Shown here in pieces: positions 1 through 11,760 of a stretch of DNA of 64,000 bases (positions are counted from its first letter, which is position 1; every line of letters begins with the position of its first letter). The DNA lies in NCBI GenBank assembly GCA_028023455.1, contig JAQFVV010000321.1:310001-374000 (forward strand). Direction: 5' to 3'. The position numbers and the translations under genes are program-made. The notes beneath the pieces are model-generated. The model did not search any database. It was given only the letters and a program-made list of their open reading frames with translations, and was not told the DNA's origin. The stretch comes from Epiperipatus broadwayi (Eukaryota > Onychophora > Udeonychophora > Euonychophora > Peripatidae).

Positions 1-900
1 TATGAAAAACTTAATTTTTTAGAGATAATCAGTTCACCAATGGAAAGTGCACCAATAGAGTTTGTATATTGGTAATTCATTAGAATAATCAATTGTGTAT
101 AATATATGATGATGATTTAAATAAAATATCATTTTATCACCTGAAACATTTAGCATAATTTTAATTTTTTATTTAATAATGTAGAAAAATATTAATTGAA
201 TTTAATCTATGATACTTAATAATATTTCTTCTCTGTTTTTGTAATAAAAATATCGGTACTCATCAATTAGCTGGTGCACGCCGCTTGATGTCGCTGATTC
301 CATGCAATAGCACAGAAATATTCTGTTTACCTGGCCTATAGAACAGTTCTGTTCATATTAGCAGTTAAGCAGACCTAGATGGCATTGCACACAAATATTA
401 CAGCCTGCTTTTGTGCTTCATGGTACTATGCAAATAGTGCACACTTCACAGAGCGCTACGGTAATTCAAGTGGCCATAACTCTTTTTGTGTGCATTCGAA
501 GTAATGATTTTTCACACAACCTGACATAGTTTTAGATAGTAATAATTGTAAGCCCATCACTGTGCTTCTGTACACATCATTTTAAGGTGAAATGAATTGC
601 AAAAGTATATGTCCCAGCACCATTTTACAGAATTCAGGCGAAAAAGGAAGTTTGCGCAAGAACAGCTATGAGACTACTAAAACGGCTGTGGTTTGTCATT
701 GTTTTTAAAAGCATAAGCTTGGTTTGATCAGCTGGTAATTTTAAAATGGAATTTTTACATTTTATTAAATAATGTTACATAAATTTTTTAAAAATAGTTT
801 TCAAAATGTTGTCGTGGAATGTTTCTAATATATTTATATTTTGTTTGATCAGAGTAGCGCATATTTTGGCTGATCCTTCGGATCATTAAAACAATCGGTT
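1..900. other. Unassigned; GC-richer block at 250-700
   Basis: Positions about 250-700 are clearly less AT-rich than the surroundings, but no protein is recognisable. A 19-codon frame at 670-729 (starting MRLLKRLWF) is basic and hydrophobic, but it lacks a convincing donor that would join it to COA8 exon 2. It may be UTR, old repeat or promoter. Confidence 0.3.
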
Positions 901-1006
901 CCCCTCCCTGCACATTCCAGCACATAGTGCTGACATGTATAATGTCAGCAAAACCATAAGTCCCCTCCCTACACATTCCTGCGCTACGCGCTGACATGTA
1001 TAATGT
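901..1006. repeat. Two-copy direct repeat, 61-bp period
   Basis: Copies at 901-945 and 962-1006 both start CCCCTCCCT and end GCTGACATGTATAATGT. They differ at only a few positions. The family is unknown. Confidence 0.8.
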
Positions 1007-2898
1007 AATTTAGAAACTAATGTTTTCCAAAAAAAAAGTAAATGCATTTTTTAAAAAAAAAATGCTTTAAAGAAAATTAAATGTAAATCCCTATAAAAAA
1101 AAAGAAACAGGTGGTGTTATATATTTTTTTGTGAATAAATAATAAAATTGTAAATGAGCCCAATAACGTTATAATTGGTTTTTGACTAGCAACAGAACCA
1201 TTAAGCGGCATGCCGCAGCTAGTCGACTAGTGCCTTAGGTCATTTATTTTTTTGAAAACTGAGTGTTTCTAGTTGATGTCATTTATCGCTTGCATGTGCC
1301 AGCAGTGTGTTTGGGTGTTTTCAAATTCAAAATGGCTGCCGAGCGCGTACTATATCAGCACCATTATATTCATCCTATAAATAGATTTAAATATTGAAAA
1401 TTAAAAGTAAAATAATTTTGTTTTAGATTTTAAAATCATGTCACATATTTTCTGTTTAAAATAAATGAGGGTTGGTAAGAAACAGTAGCTTTAGTTAATA
1501 TGTTCTAGGAGCTTATCTAGAAATACAACAGATATCCACTTAAGGTAGTTTTTTTTAATTAGCAAAAGTTTTTTTTTTTATTAAATCAAAGTTTTAATTC
1601 GAATGTCTACAGGATAATTAACAGTAGAAAATTAATTAAAATTTTGTTGAATTCCTTTGGACATTCAGATCAATTTTATTGCAGTTTGATAAGATAGCAA
1701 ATTTTAATATTTTGTAACGCTCCAGGGCAGTTTTATTGTATAGTTCTGCTATATATAGAAGAGTTTTCTTTTGTTTTGTCATTCTGACTATTCTAATTGA
1801 TTCTGAATTTTCTGGTCATTCTGATTTTTCTAGTAATTTTGATTTTCTGATTTTATTCTATTGCTGTTCTGACAGTTTGCTAGTAGCCTGCAAGTTTTAA
1901 TATTTGAAGCTGAGTTTTCATCTTCAAATAGACTTTACTGTTTTCTAAAATATTGCATTTAAAGTTCTGAAATCCCAGGATGATCGAGTAGAGCTGGCAA
2001 GAAAGCTATTTTCCTTTCGGAAATGGCCATCCACTGCACATCAATTCCATCTTATGCCTTCACGTAAGAAGGCCTAAAACTTCCACCGCTGCTAAAATGT
2101 GAACTGTAACCAGAATTTGTTGCCAAGCCTTATGAGTGTTTCTACAATCAAGTTGGAAAGTCTCCACCTAAAATTACTTCCAAATGCCTACTTCTGACGA
2201 GGTAAACCAAAATTAACCCAAGAGCTCTTGTGATCATATCTTCCTATTACTATGCCATAGCTAATTCAATTGTTTTCTATTTTGCTTTACCTTATAATTC
2301 TGTTTTATTTCTTTAAAGACTGTAATTTAATTAGTATGTTTCTATCTCTATACTTGGGTTAATATTTTGTATTTTAATCTGTTTTTCTTTTATTATGATG
2401 GTGTGCCAGTATAGCCATCGGTCGAGCGAATTATTCCCTTTTATTTAAATCAATACACTGCCATTAAGGCATTTTAAATTATAAGTTTTGTCCCATTCAT
2501 TATCTCATTGAATTGCTCATTTGAGGGCTATCTTATTCTTATTCAAATATATAATAATTTTGCTATTAAAACTCCACATGTTTATTGGGTTTTAACATAT
2601 GAGAATATGTGCGAGGTCAATGAGTAAATATTTTAAAAAATGCATGATTGCTAATTAATTTATATCTATATATTTTCTTTTAAAACTCCACAATCATGCA
2701 TTCTCCCACTTTAAAAATGTTTTATTGTTCTGCTGAATTTCCAAGCTTATAATTTTGAGGTCGAGAATGGGCGGACTCTCTTAAAATAAATATTAGGGAA
2801 GCGTTTTCTTAAGCTAAATGAATCCTTTTAAAATATTTTATATACTTTATTCGAGTGTTGCTAGTAGGTGTATTGGGTGTCTGAGATCGCTTTGCTCA
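1007..2898. other. No gene found
   Basis: AT-rich DNA with A-runs near 1.03-1.10 kb. There is a loose array of TTCTGATTTT-like words at 1.78-1.87 kb, and a slightly GC-richer part at 1.98-2.24 kb. A short frame at 1344 (MAAERVLYQHHY) follows a good AAAATGG start context but runs into a stop after 22 codons and has no partner exon. Confidence 0.4.
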
Positions 2899-2995
2899 AA
2901 GGGCTTTAAATGGCTAAGACTGTTTCCCCATCATGCTTTGCTCCTCCTAAGGGCTTTAAACGGCTAAGACCATTTCCCCATCACTTTCTGCGGTC
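2899..2995. repeat. Two-copy tandem repeat, 50-bp period
   Basis: AAGGGCTTTAAA at 2899 and 2949 begins two copies that also share GGCTAAGAC and TTTCCCCATCA. This is a local duplication. Confidence 0.75.
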
Positions 2996-2999
2996 CCCA

Positions 3000-4040
3000 G
3001 GCAGAGTGTGTACTCAAATTGTCACACCTGAGAATTCTACGCAGTTGTCACCCAGTCGCTAAGATTTGGATGAATCCAGACTTCAGCTGCCTGTGACACC
3101 ACTTCCCATGGATTTATGGTGAGACGCCCTCCATATTTATTTCACTTATTATATAATTATTTGCAAAGTTCCAGTGGTTTAAACGTATCACACCCTCCAT
3201 CCTTTACAGAAATTCCTCACTAGGACCACTGACCTCCCAATAATTATTTTTATAAATATAAATGTCTTAATCACGTTCCCACCTTATAGCTTAACAAGCA
3301 TTAATCCGTTCTATTCTCGAATTCAAGAAGTATTATATTTAACTTTAATGTTGCCAAATATTTTATTCAACTATTTCTGATTTACTCAAAGCGCCTCGCA
3401 TATCTTCACAAACTCTTAGGCACATTATTGTAATATTATATTAGCCTGAGGTATAGAGATTGCATTAACCACCCGTAAATGTAAATTGTCATTAATATTG
3501 TTTTAAATACAATCTTAGTAAATGTCGCTGTCTAATATATGCAGACTGGGCGTTTTATATATATTTTGATATCTTAATAAATCTTTTAAATCTACTAACT
3601 TTTGATTCTTTATTTTCTTGATCCATATCACTGTCTCTGTCTATATCTTTTATACATTTCTTTTGTACCATCCATAGACGTTAGTTAGCAAACCCAAGCT
3701 TATATCGTAGTATAGAGTCTGTTTCTCCCTGACCACCAGGCACTGGTAAAAGGTTATATTATTAGTAGCATCTGATGCATTATCACGTAGGTGACGCTGT
3801 GGAATTTGGACTTTAGATTTGAACCTAGGATATCTAGAAGGCAACCCCTCCTAGAGGATTCAGTTTCATGTTTGGGTTTGAATTCTGCAGTGTGTTAGTG
3901 AGATAGATGAATCTGACAGTTACAGTTAACAAAATATAAATCAGAAAGGAGAAGCAAGGGAAAGCTCAATTTTTAATAGAAAATTTATAGAAAATAATTT
4001 GAAACAAATTTTGGAGGCGGATGAAAAAAAAAATTGCAAT
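3000..4040. other. No gene; possible SINE-like piece near 3.70-3.85 kb
   Basis: The - strand at 3815-3828 reads CTAGGTTCAAATCT, close to a pol III B-box, in a GC-richer 150-bp patch. No convincing A-box at the right spacing was found, so the SINE idea is weak. Confidence 0.25.
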
Positions 4041-5270
4041 TAACCAATAAAGGTGTTAATGGAAAAACTATATATCAAATATCTAAGTGATTAAAATATA
4101 TCAGATAATAAGAAAAAAAATTAGAATCACAGACCTATCAATTTTATACTAAATTTTTACTAAATAATTACAACTTATGCTCAGCAAACTTTGGATTCAA
4201 ACTAACTAAAAGAACAAAGTGTATTTAAAAGTGATTTTAGATATCAAAATATTGAGAAAAGTTATGAGAAAGACTGATAAATATAATTTGGGCATTCTGC
4301 TTTGAATTTATAGAATATAATAAGACATTTGATTTTATAAGTATTTCCTCAATGGTAAAAAGTTTGGGGCATCAAGATATAAACTCAGCATATTATCATA
4401 TAAAGAATATCAAAATGCAATAGCAGTGGTTAGATTGTGTAATTATATGATGACAATAAGGAGATTAAGATTGATAAGGATGTATGATTGAATGATTGCT
4501 TAGATAAACTTTTTAAATAATAAACTAAGGAAATAAAATTACATGGAGATTCTTTAAGTCATCTAGATTTTGTAGATAATGTTGCTTTTGCAAACAATGC
4601 TCCAGTTTCAAAAAATGTTACATAAGTTATCAGATGAAAGTAGACCAAAGATGACTAAAATAATGTTTAATTGATTTTCTCAGAAGAAAATAGACTGATA
4701 ATCATGAATTAGAAAAAGTTAACAATATCAAATTATTTGATCATATCATTAAAACAAATGGATATATAATGGATGGAATTAATTATAGAATAACTTGGAT
4801 GAAATGCTTTTAATAGAAATAATTTTATATTAAAAGAAAGGAAGGTTTTCTAAAAATGTGTTTTACCAGTTTTTACTTATAGATCTGAGATTTGAATACT
4901 TAGCAGAACAATCAGAGACTTCATATCACTTAAGAAGTAAGTTGGGAATAAAGAGGATTGAAGGCAAAATGGCTGAGAAATTACAAGCAGATATTAATTG
5001 ACATTATTAAAAGATTTGAGACTGAAATTGAACTGGACTGGATTTTACTTGAAAAGCTGATAATAGTTGGATATTTACATTTTTAACATAGATATCTAGA
5101 GATTGATAAAGAACAGGCCATGCATCAGATAAATTCGAGAGACTCATCCTGGAGGAGTGGAGTGATAATTGTTAAAAAAGATGGTGATTAACGTTCTAAA
5201 ATATCTGAAAAAATAATTTTGATACGTGATTTATGTGAGTGTGGGGATAAAAATAAAATTGTAAGATGTA
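4040..5270 (+). mobile_element. RTE-like LINE remnant (RT to C-terminus)
   Basis: It is parallel, stretch by stretch, to the RT region at 61.13-62.3 kb: the region around 4.13 kb matches 61.14 kb and continues colinearly through the RT core and C-terminal helices. Many stops and frameshifts are present. The catalytic F-A-D-D box appears as F-V-D-N (near 4.57 kb), so this copy is dead. It ends shortly before a hAT MITE. Confidence 0.75.
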
Positions 5271-5401
5271 AGAAATAAGAGACAAATTATGATTTTTTTT
5301 TTTAAAGGCTTGTGAGAGATAACAGAGAAATTATGAATAAAATAGCAGAAAAAAATAAAGAAGATTCTTGAAAATTTTGATTTAAAAAGTAAACAATAAG
5401 G

Positions 5402-5800
5402 CAGGGGTCCTCAACCCTATGCCCGCGGGCACCATGGCGCCCGCAGACGATTTTACGTGTGCCCGCCGCTATCCGAACACGATAAAAAATTATTTATCTG
5501 ATACAAATAAATTTAATTTTTAAAATTTCTTATAAATTATTGTATTATATTGTAATCAAATTGTAGGGCATACTATACTTTTACAGCGTAAAAACATAAA
5601 CGTTTATTATATGTTAAAATTTTATTTTTGAAATAAATATTTTTTTGTACATTATGTGTATTATTAACAATATCCAATTATAAATTTACATTGAAAAAAT
5701 AAATGATGCCCGCCATCTGGTTGAAAAAAATAAATGGTGCCCGCCACCTGGCCGGTATTATAGAATGTGCTCTTAAGTGCAAAAAGGTTTGGGATCCCTG
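5402..5800. mobile_element. hAT-type MITE, 399 bp, with intact 8-bp TSD
   Basis: The termini CAGGGGTCCTCAACC and (reverse complement of the right end) CAGGGATCCCAAACC are imperfect inverted repeats of the hAT type. The flanks 5394-5401 and 5801-5808 are both CAATAAGG, an exact 8-bp target duplication as hAT transposases make. There is no transposase frame inside. The interior has GC-rich pieces with repeated GCCCGCC words in otherwise AT-rich DNA. Confidence 0.9.
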
Positions 5801-5808
5801 CAATAAGG

Positions 5809-6956
5809 GTTTTAAGAATATACAGTATTGAATATAAAATAATAGTAGTTAACATTTATTGTGGTGACTTCAGACAAATAGTAACTGCAATCCATCGCAT
5901 CAGTCATTGCATATACTTAGTAGTCAATTTACGACAAAGTTTGAGATTAGATTTATGGCAGTCATTTTAAATGGTGGAAATTGTTTTGCGTACACTTAAC
6001 AGGACCAATACAGAAAAAAACAGCTGAATGCAAAATATCTATTTGAATTATGTTAAATAAAGTAATATAAATGACTTTCATATAGACGTTTAATTGCTAT
6101 ATATACGATGTTTCATCGAACTAGTGTCACAATTTTTAAGTTCAATACTGTATTATTGTCTAAATGCTTTGGTACTTCTAATAAATCTTATCAGGTGAGA
6201 ATTGCAATCTTTCGCTAGTTTTGTTAATTACATTACTTTTAGTTTTGAAGAAGCTGCAGCCGAAGATTCTTTTTCTTTTGTATTTTATAATAATTTGAGG
6301 ATTATAATGTTTGTAGTGATGACTATACTATTTTTGTTGGTATAGATACCGTTAAACTATCATTAACGAAATTAATTGATTGTATAATTGCAAAATTAAC
6401 CTTTCCCTCGTCTTGGGAAATGCATATAAAAATTAAATTCCCAAGTAATATAGAAATTTTAGCGAGGTAATAGAAAAAAAATCAATTCCTAGATATCCTT
6501 TTTTGCAGATAATAGTAATTGCTTAAAATCAAATCACTAAATCCCCATAATTCGAAAGCCGAACATAATTTGCTTAGTTATAATTACATCATATTGCGGC
6601 AGATCACAGATACAATGAACGCATTACATTTTTAAGAAAATCAAACATTTACAAATGACTTCTTCATAAAAATGGTAAAGCCAAGCATTTATGTGATCAA
6701 TGGAAAATTTAAAATCAGCCTAGGAAAAAAAAATTGAATTATGAACGTTCAATATTTAAAAGCTTTTCTCACTAACTGTATGTATGTATATTAGATATAT
6801 GGATACTGGGCTCGGGAATTTTTTTGACACAAGATGGGCTCATCGAACCTCTACAAATAAGGCTAACAGGTTTCTCTGGGCATAGTTGTTGAGGGATTCC
6901 TGACTTCGATAAAGAAGTAGCCATATCTCATCCCAACCGAATAAATAAACATTTTT
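5809..6956. other. No gene found
   Basis: AT-rich with a GC-richer patch at 6.80-6.95 kb that I cannot assign. No frame with recognisable content. Confidence 0.4.
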
Positions 6957-6959
6957 AGA

Positions 6960-8610
6960 TATTTGATCTAAAATATTTATAAAAGTATTCTGGTTATTTT
7001 GTCCAATTTTTGTATACATATTTACACTTAATGTTTTATTTTAAATGTATATAGTAGTAAATACATTTAACAAAAACAATATATGCTAATTTTATATATT
7101 TCCTGACACAAATAGATTTTATATTAAAACAATCTTGAATAATGTATCTAAAATATATTTTAAACTGATATTTTGTCCAATTTCTGTATAAGGTATACTA
7201 ATTTTTTTCTGATACTAAAATAACAGCATATATGTTAATTTTCTGATCCCAGTAAGTAATACAGTAAATACATATGATACTAAAATGACAACAAAATTGA
7301 TTTATAAATATTTTATCTTGAGACATTTGCTTATTTTTTCAAAGTAATGTAACATTAAGTTTTTTTTCAATAATAAAAGTACATGAGAATTTTTTTTTTT
7401 CATTTTATGATTGTTTGAACATGATATGTTCAGGGCCCGACTTTAATCTAGCAGCTGTACACTCATTAGTTATTTTTAGAAAATAACAAAATTTTTTAAT
7501 AACCCTGAGTTTATTACTCTTAATATATATGAATTAGTAATGAGTTAGTATGTTCAACTAGCAACTTGCTGTTTGGGATTCATAATATAATCTAAATTTC
7601 ATGTGAACAGTTCTGTATAGGGTTGGACTCTATTACAATACTTCATTAATGGTTTTTATTTCAAATTTAATAATTTTCTAAGTTATTTTTCTATTAACAT
7701 TTTTATTAACATTTGCAGTTCACCAACATCAGGTTTCTGTTCTGGTTTTACCCACACATTAAAGTTTTGTCAACAGTTTTATATAGCTTTGCAAATTTGC
7801 ATACTGTTTCATTATTGTCCTTGTACAAATTAGAATATCTAGGTTAACTTGCACTATGCATAATTGTATATTATTTTGCATTACATTATTTCTAGTGACT
7901 ACAATATTGCCTGTATTGACCAATTCTGAACGCGTATATATCTTTATTTAACAAATCAGTCAATACATAGCAGGACAACAACTACATATAAGATTAATAT
8001 AAATACTTGAAAGCAATGGAGAAATAAAAATTCGTGTTTAAACAGTTGTAGCTGTGCCATGAAAAGAAAAATCTAAAAAGCCAAAAAAGAACTGACTGAG
8101 GAGAAAAAACTTTTGTCCAAAAACTTGATTTGCTTTGGTGCCTCCCCCATGTATTAAAAGACACCCCAAAGCACATACTAAATCAGTATCACATTTATTG
8201 CTTTTCAGAAAATTTATAAAATTAGCATATATGCTGTTTTAGTATCAGAAAAAAATTAGCATGTTTAAAGAAAGTTGATAAAATACTATGAACACTGATA
8301 GATAGTTAATATAGAATATTTAAAATTATTTAACTGATACATTTTAGTATAAAATTTGATGCTTGAGTCAGAAAATATAAAATGAAGTTATTTGCTGTTA
8401 TTTTAGTAGCAGTATACCCGATACCCCCAATATCTTAATACATGTATTTACTGTTATGTTTAATATGTCCCCTCCCATCTTAATATTTACTGTATTTGAC
8501 AAAAATTTGCATATTTGCTATTATGTGCCTTTGAAATAAAATATGTGTACAGAAATTGAACAAAATGCCTTGAACACTTATATGTATTTATGATAAAATA
8601 TCTAAAATTC
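6960..8610. mobile_element. Probable DNA element with long inverted sub-repeats
   Basis: 7195-7252 and 8205-8262 are inverted copies sharing TTTTTTTCTGATACTAAAA and AGCATATATG. Further inverted similarity is seen between about 7.00 kb (TTTTGTCCAATTT) and 8.55 kb. No coding remnant or clear target duplication was identified, so the class is open and the borders are approximate. Confidence 0.5.
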
Positions 8611-8929
8611 TTTATTGCTTATTGTATCAGTAGTGGTTCTCCATGTGTCAAAAAATTTCCCAGAGCTCATGTTTATTCAATACGGATATGTCTGTCTATA
8701 CATGGTGTGTACTTATGTGTTGCATTGTGGCAAGTTACCATAATAATTATTCTTTGTTTATTTCTATGCTTATTACAGAACAAATGTATTATATTTAGTA
8801 TATAATTTTAGTTATTTTATATTTAATTAATTTTGGAGTCTGTAAATAAATGTAAAATATATAGATTTGCATATTACAAAGGCTATAACATTGAAAGATG
8901 TACAACATATAAATGTATAGGAGAAAAAA

Positions 8930-9340
8930 ATGGTTAGATTAACTAGTAATGATAAATAGGATATTATGGGATCTCCAATATATCAAAAGTCAATAAACAA
9001 TGAATATATTATAACAGTGAAAAGTATCATTATAAATAGAAGTGAAGTTTGGCAGTTGAAGGAAAAAATGGAAAGGAAAATGAGTTACAGAAATAAATTA
9101 TTTATAAAGACCTGCAGGGAAGTCCAAGAATAGATCTGCAATAAAAGAATTTGAGAAATAATGAATATGGAGAGCATTAAAATAAATGAAACAAGAAAAG
9201 CATTGCATTGGAATATGGACATGTTCAGAGGATATTTCAGAAAAGATTACCAAAACAAGCATTAAATTGGACATCACTAGGAAAAATAGTGGCCAAAAAA
9301 ATTAAAGAAGACATAACATGCAATATTGCTCTTTTTTATC
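8930..9340 (+). mobile_element. LINE C-terminal fragment (RTE/jockey-like)
   Basis: Broken + strand frames give SEVWQLKEKMERK, YGHVQRIFQKRLPKQ and ALNWTSLGK. These correspond to the common non-LTR ORF end of the type W-YGHV-RM--RLPKQ-L-W-P-GK. It is out of frame in places and truncated on both sides. Confidence 0.65.
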
Positions 9341-9479
9341 TTGATAAGTCATTATCAGATGTGATGCACTATGGCTTTGCCTTTATCGAAAACAGGAATC
9401 TCTCAAGCAATCTCCCATCCATTATGCTCAGAGAAACCTGTTAGCCATTGTACCTCCCCCCTCTTCATTCCTTACCCTA

Positions 9480-11760
9480 AGTTTTTCCCATATTCTTCTC
9501 TATCCTGGTCAATTCCATTTCCACAACATCATCTTTGTCCACTATATTACTTCTCTCTTATGTTTTCCAAACCCAACAAAAATCAAGAACCCACTTTCTG
9601 TATAACCATTTTGTTTTATATTTATTCATTATTTGTACCCTTTCTGCTTGTAAACATTTACATTCAATTAGCAAATGCCTAATATTTTCCATGCCTTTCT
9701 TACATAACTTGCAGTCTAAATCACCCACATTTCTCTATTTGTGTGAATATTCCCTTGTTGCTAATGATCCTGTTCAAGCCTTACACAGTAAATTTCTTTC
9801 TTTGCTATTATTGTAAATTAACTCTGATCCAATATTCTGTTTATTTCTCTGTATATTTAAACTCTTTACTCTCCATACTAGTTCTCCAATTCCCAATTTT
9901 TTATTAATGCATCTATTCTTCTATCCCATTCTTTGCCACTATATCACTCAACAATCCTCCTAACACAATCATCCTACCTTCTGTATACCATACTACCTTT
10001 CTCATTTATCATGTTGGCTGTCCTTTACTCATAAACCAATTAAATACTATTTTGGCTATTCTCTTATTATCGATAAATTGCAATCTACTGAACACTTTCA
10101 ATTTGCTTTTTGCATCTCTCATATAAAAACTTGACCATCCCATTTGGTCTTGAATTGCCTCCTTTTTCGTCCACACATCTGCATCTAATGCATATTTTCC
10201 TACTTCCCTTTGTATTTTTTCTAAGTAATCTAACACCCCTTTACTAACACATCATTACGATAAGTTAACCCTGCTACTGCCACTCCCTTACAATTCGTGC
10301 TACATCTTTATTATATGAAAACACTTAAATTCTTTATCATCCCTTTTTTTTTTTTGCTTCATTTAACAATTTTTTCGCCCATCATCCAAGCAATTTCTCT
10401 AATTACTTAAGACAATTGCCAAATAGTTATTCATATTTAATTTTATATCCCCAGTAAAAGTTCTTTTTCTTCTCTTTCCCCAGAATTTATCACATTATTT
10501 TTCTTCACTAAATTTAATCCCCATCTCTTTAGCCACCCTTGCGCATGTCTTCAGCATAACTTCATACTTTCTGTGCACAACAAGATATCATGAGTAAATA
10601 AAAGAACTTGCTTTCTATTAATGGTATCTCCACCCCTCTTCCTAGTCTTTCTACTGCTCTTTCCATTTCTCAAAAATTTAACAAAAACAAAATAGGTGAA
10701 ATAGGGCATCCTTGTCTTAGTCCCACCCCATTTTTAACTAACTGATTCTATATTTCCTAATTGATATGTATAGTAATTATTTTTATACAATCTCTTAATA
10801 AGATCGACTAAAGTTCTATTCATTCCCATATTTACTTAAGTTATCCATAATCTATTTCTATTTACTCTATCTTGCGCCTTTATATCTATAATGATCATAT
10901 ATAACTATATTCCTGCTCATATTTATAAGTTGTGTGACTACAAATAAACTACCCTATATGCCTATCTGTTGTAAAACCTTGCATTTCTCTCACTATATTA
11001 CTTGCTTCCATCCATTTTGCCACCTTTCCAGCAATCACATATGCAAAAACTTTATATAATACTGATGTTACTGCTACCCTTTCCTCTAAATAATAGCCTT
11101 ACTCTTGTATTATTTTAGCATCTGGAATCTCTCTTCTACTTTCTCATTCAATTCCTTTTCTGTACAAGGTTTCCATTAATATATGCTTTTATGTTACCTT
11201 TTCTATATCCATTACATACCCATTTAAGATTGTCTCCAATCTTCTCTAGAACTACAGTCTATCCCCCTACATTCCTTTTAATATATTTCCCAAATTTTTT
11301 TACTCCCATCTCTTCACTTCTATTAATATCCTCCAGTAATTTACTATTTAATTTTATTCTCTTTCTCTAATTATCTATTTTAGTCAACTTCTTTTTTTTT
11401 TTTAAAAAAAAAAATAGTTTTCCCCACTTAATATTAACATTTTTTTCATTTTTAATAGCACATTTATATTCTCTGCATGCTGTTTTCTCTTTTTTACATT
11501 TATTACTAATTCTCATTTTTCTATTACTCTTATTCTTCTGAGTATTCTCACCTAAAACCCTATTTGCCCAGTTCTTATATTCATCCCCAACAAATTCTTT
11601 CATGATTTCTTCTTTTATTTTATATTCTGCTAACTTATTCTTATTGTTCATTCTCCATCCATATCTTTCACTATCCTTTCTACTTTATTATTATTATCCA
11701 TCATATTACTAAACATTTCTATTATTTCAGCACCATCTAGCATAAGCTTGAATAATCAGT
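9480..11760 (-). mobile_element. Non-LTR retrotransposon remnant, second family
   Basis: The - strand carries a decayed ORF2. RT motif GLRQGCPISPILF is encoded near 10735-10695. Upstream, at 11651-11367, is a lysine-rich EN-RT linker (starting MNNKNKLAEYKIKEE). Downstream, at 10236-10009, is a C-terminal part with MGWSSFYMRDAKSKLKVF. Numerous stops and frameshifts are present. The pyrimidine-rich + strand reflects the A-rich coding strand. It differs from the RTE-like family on the + strand elsewhere in the window. Confidence 0.75.

Noticed and set aside
670-729. Basic, hydrophobic 19-codon frame (MRLLKRLWF...) as a mitochondrial presequence
   Set aside because: No convincing phase-0 donor follows and there is no supporting similarity.
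1344-1409. ATG in good context followed by MAAERVLYQHHY, considered as COA8 exon 1
   Set aside because: The only phase-0 GT is after five codons, too short for a targeting sequence; otherwise it hits a stop after 22 codons.
9371-9816. Overlapping + strand frames of about 100 codons
   Set aside because: They are antisense to a pyrimidine-rich LINE remnant coding on the - strand; composition is hydrophobic and low complexity.
11367-11651. Lysine-rich 94-codon frame as an independent gene
   Set aside because: It sits at the EN-RT linker position of the - strand LINE and is explained by it.
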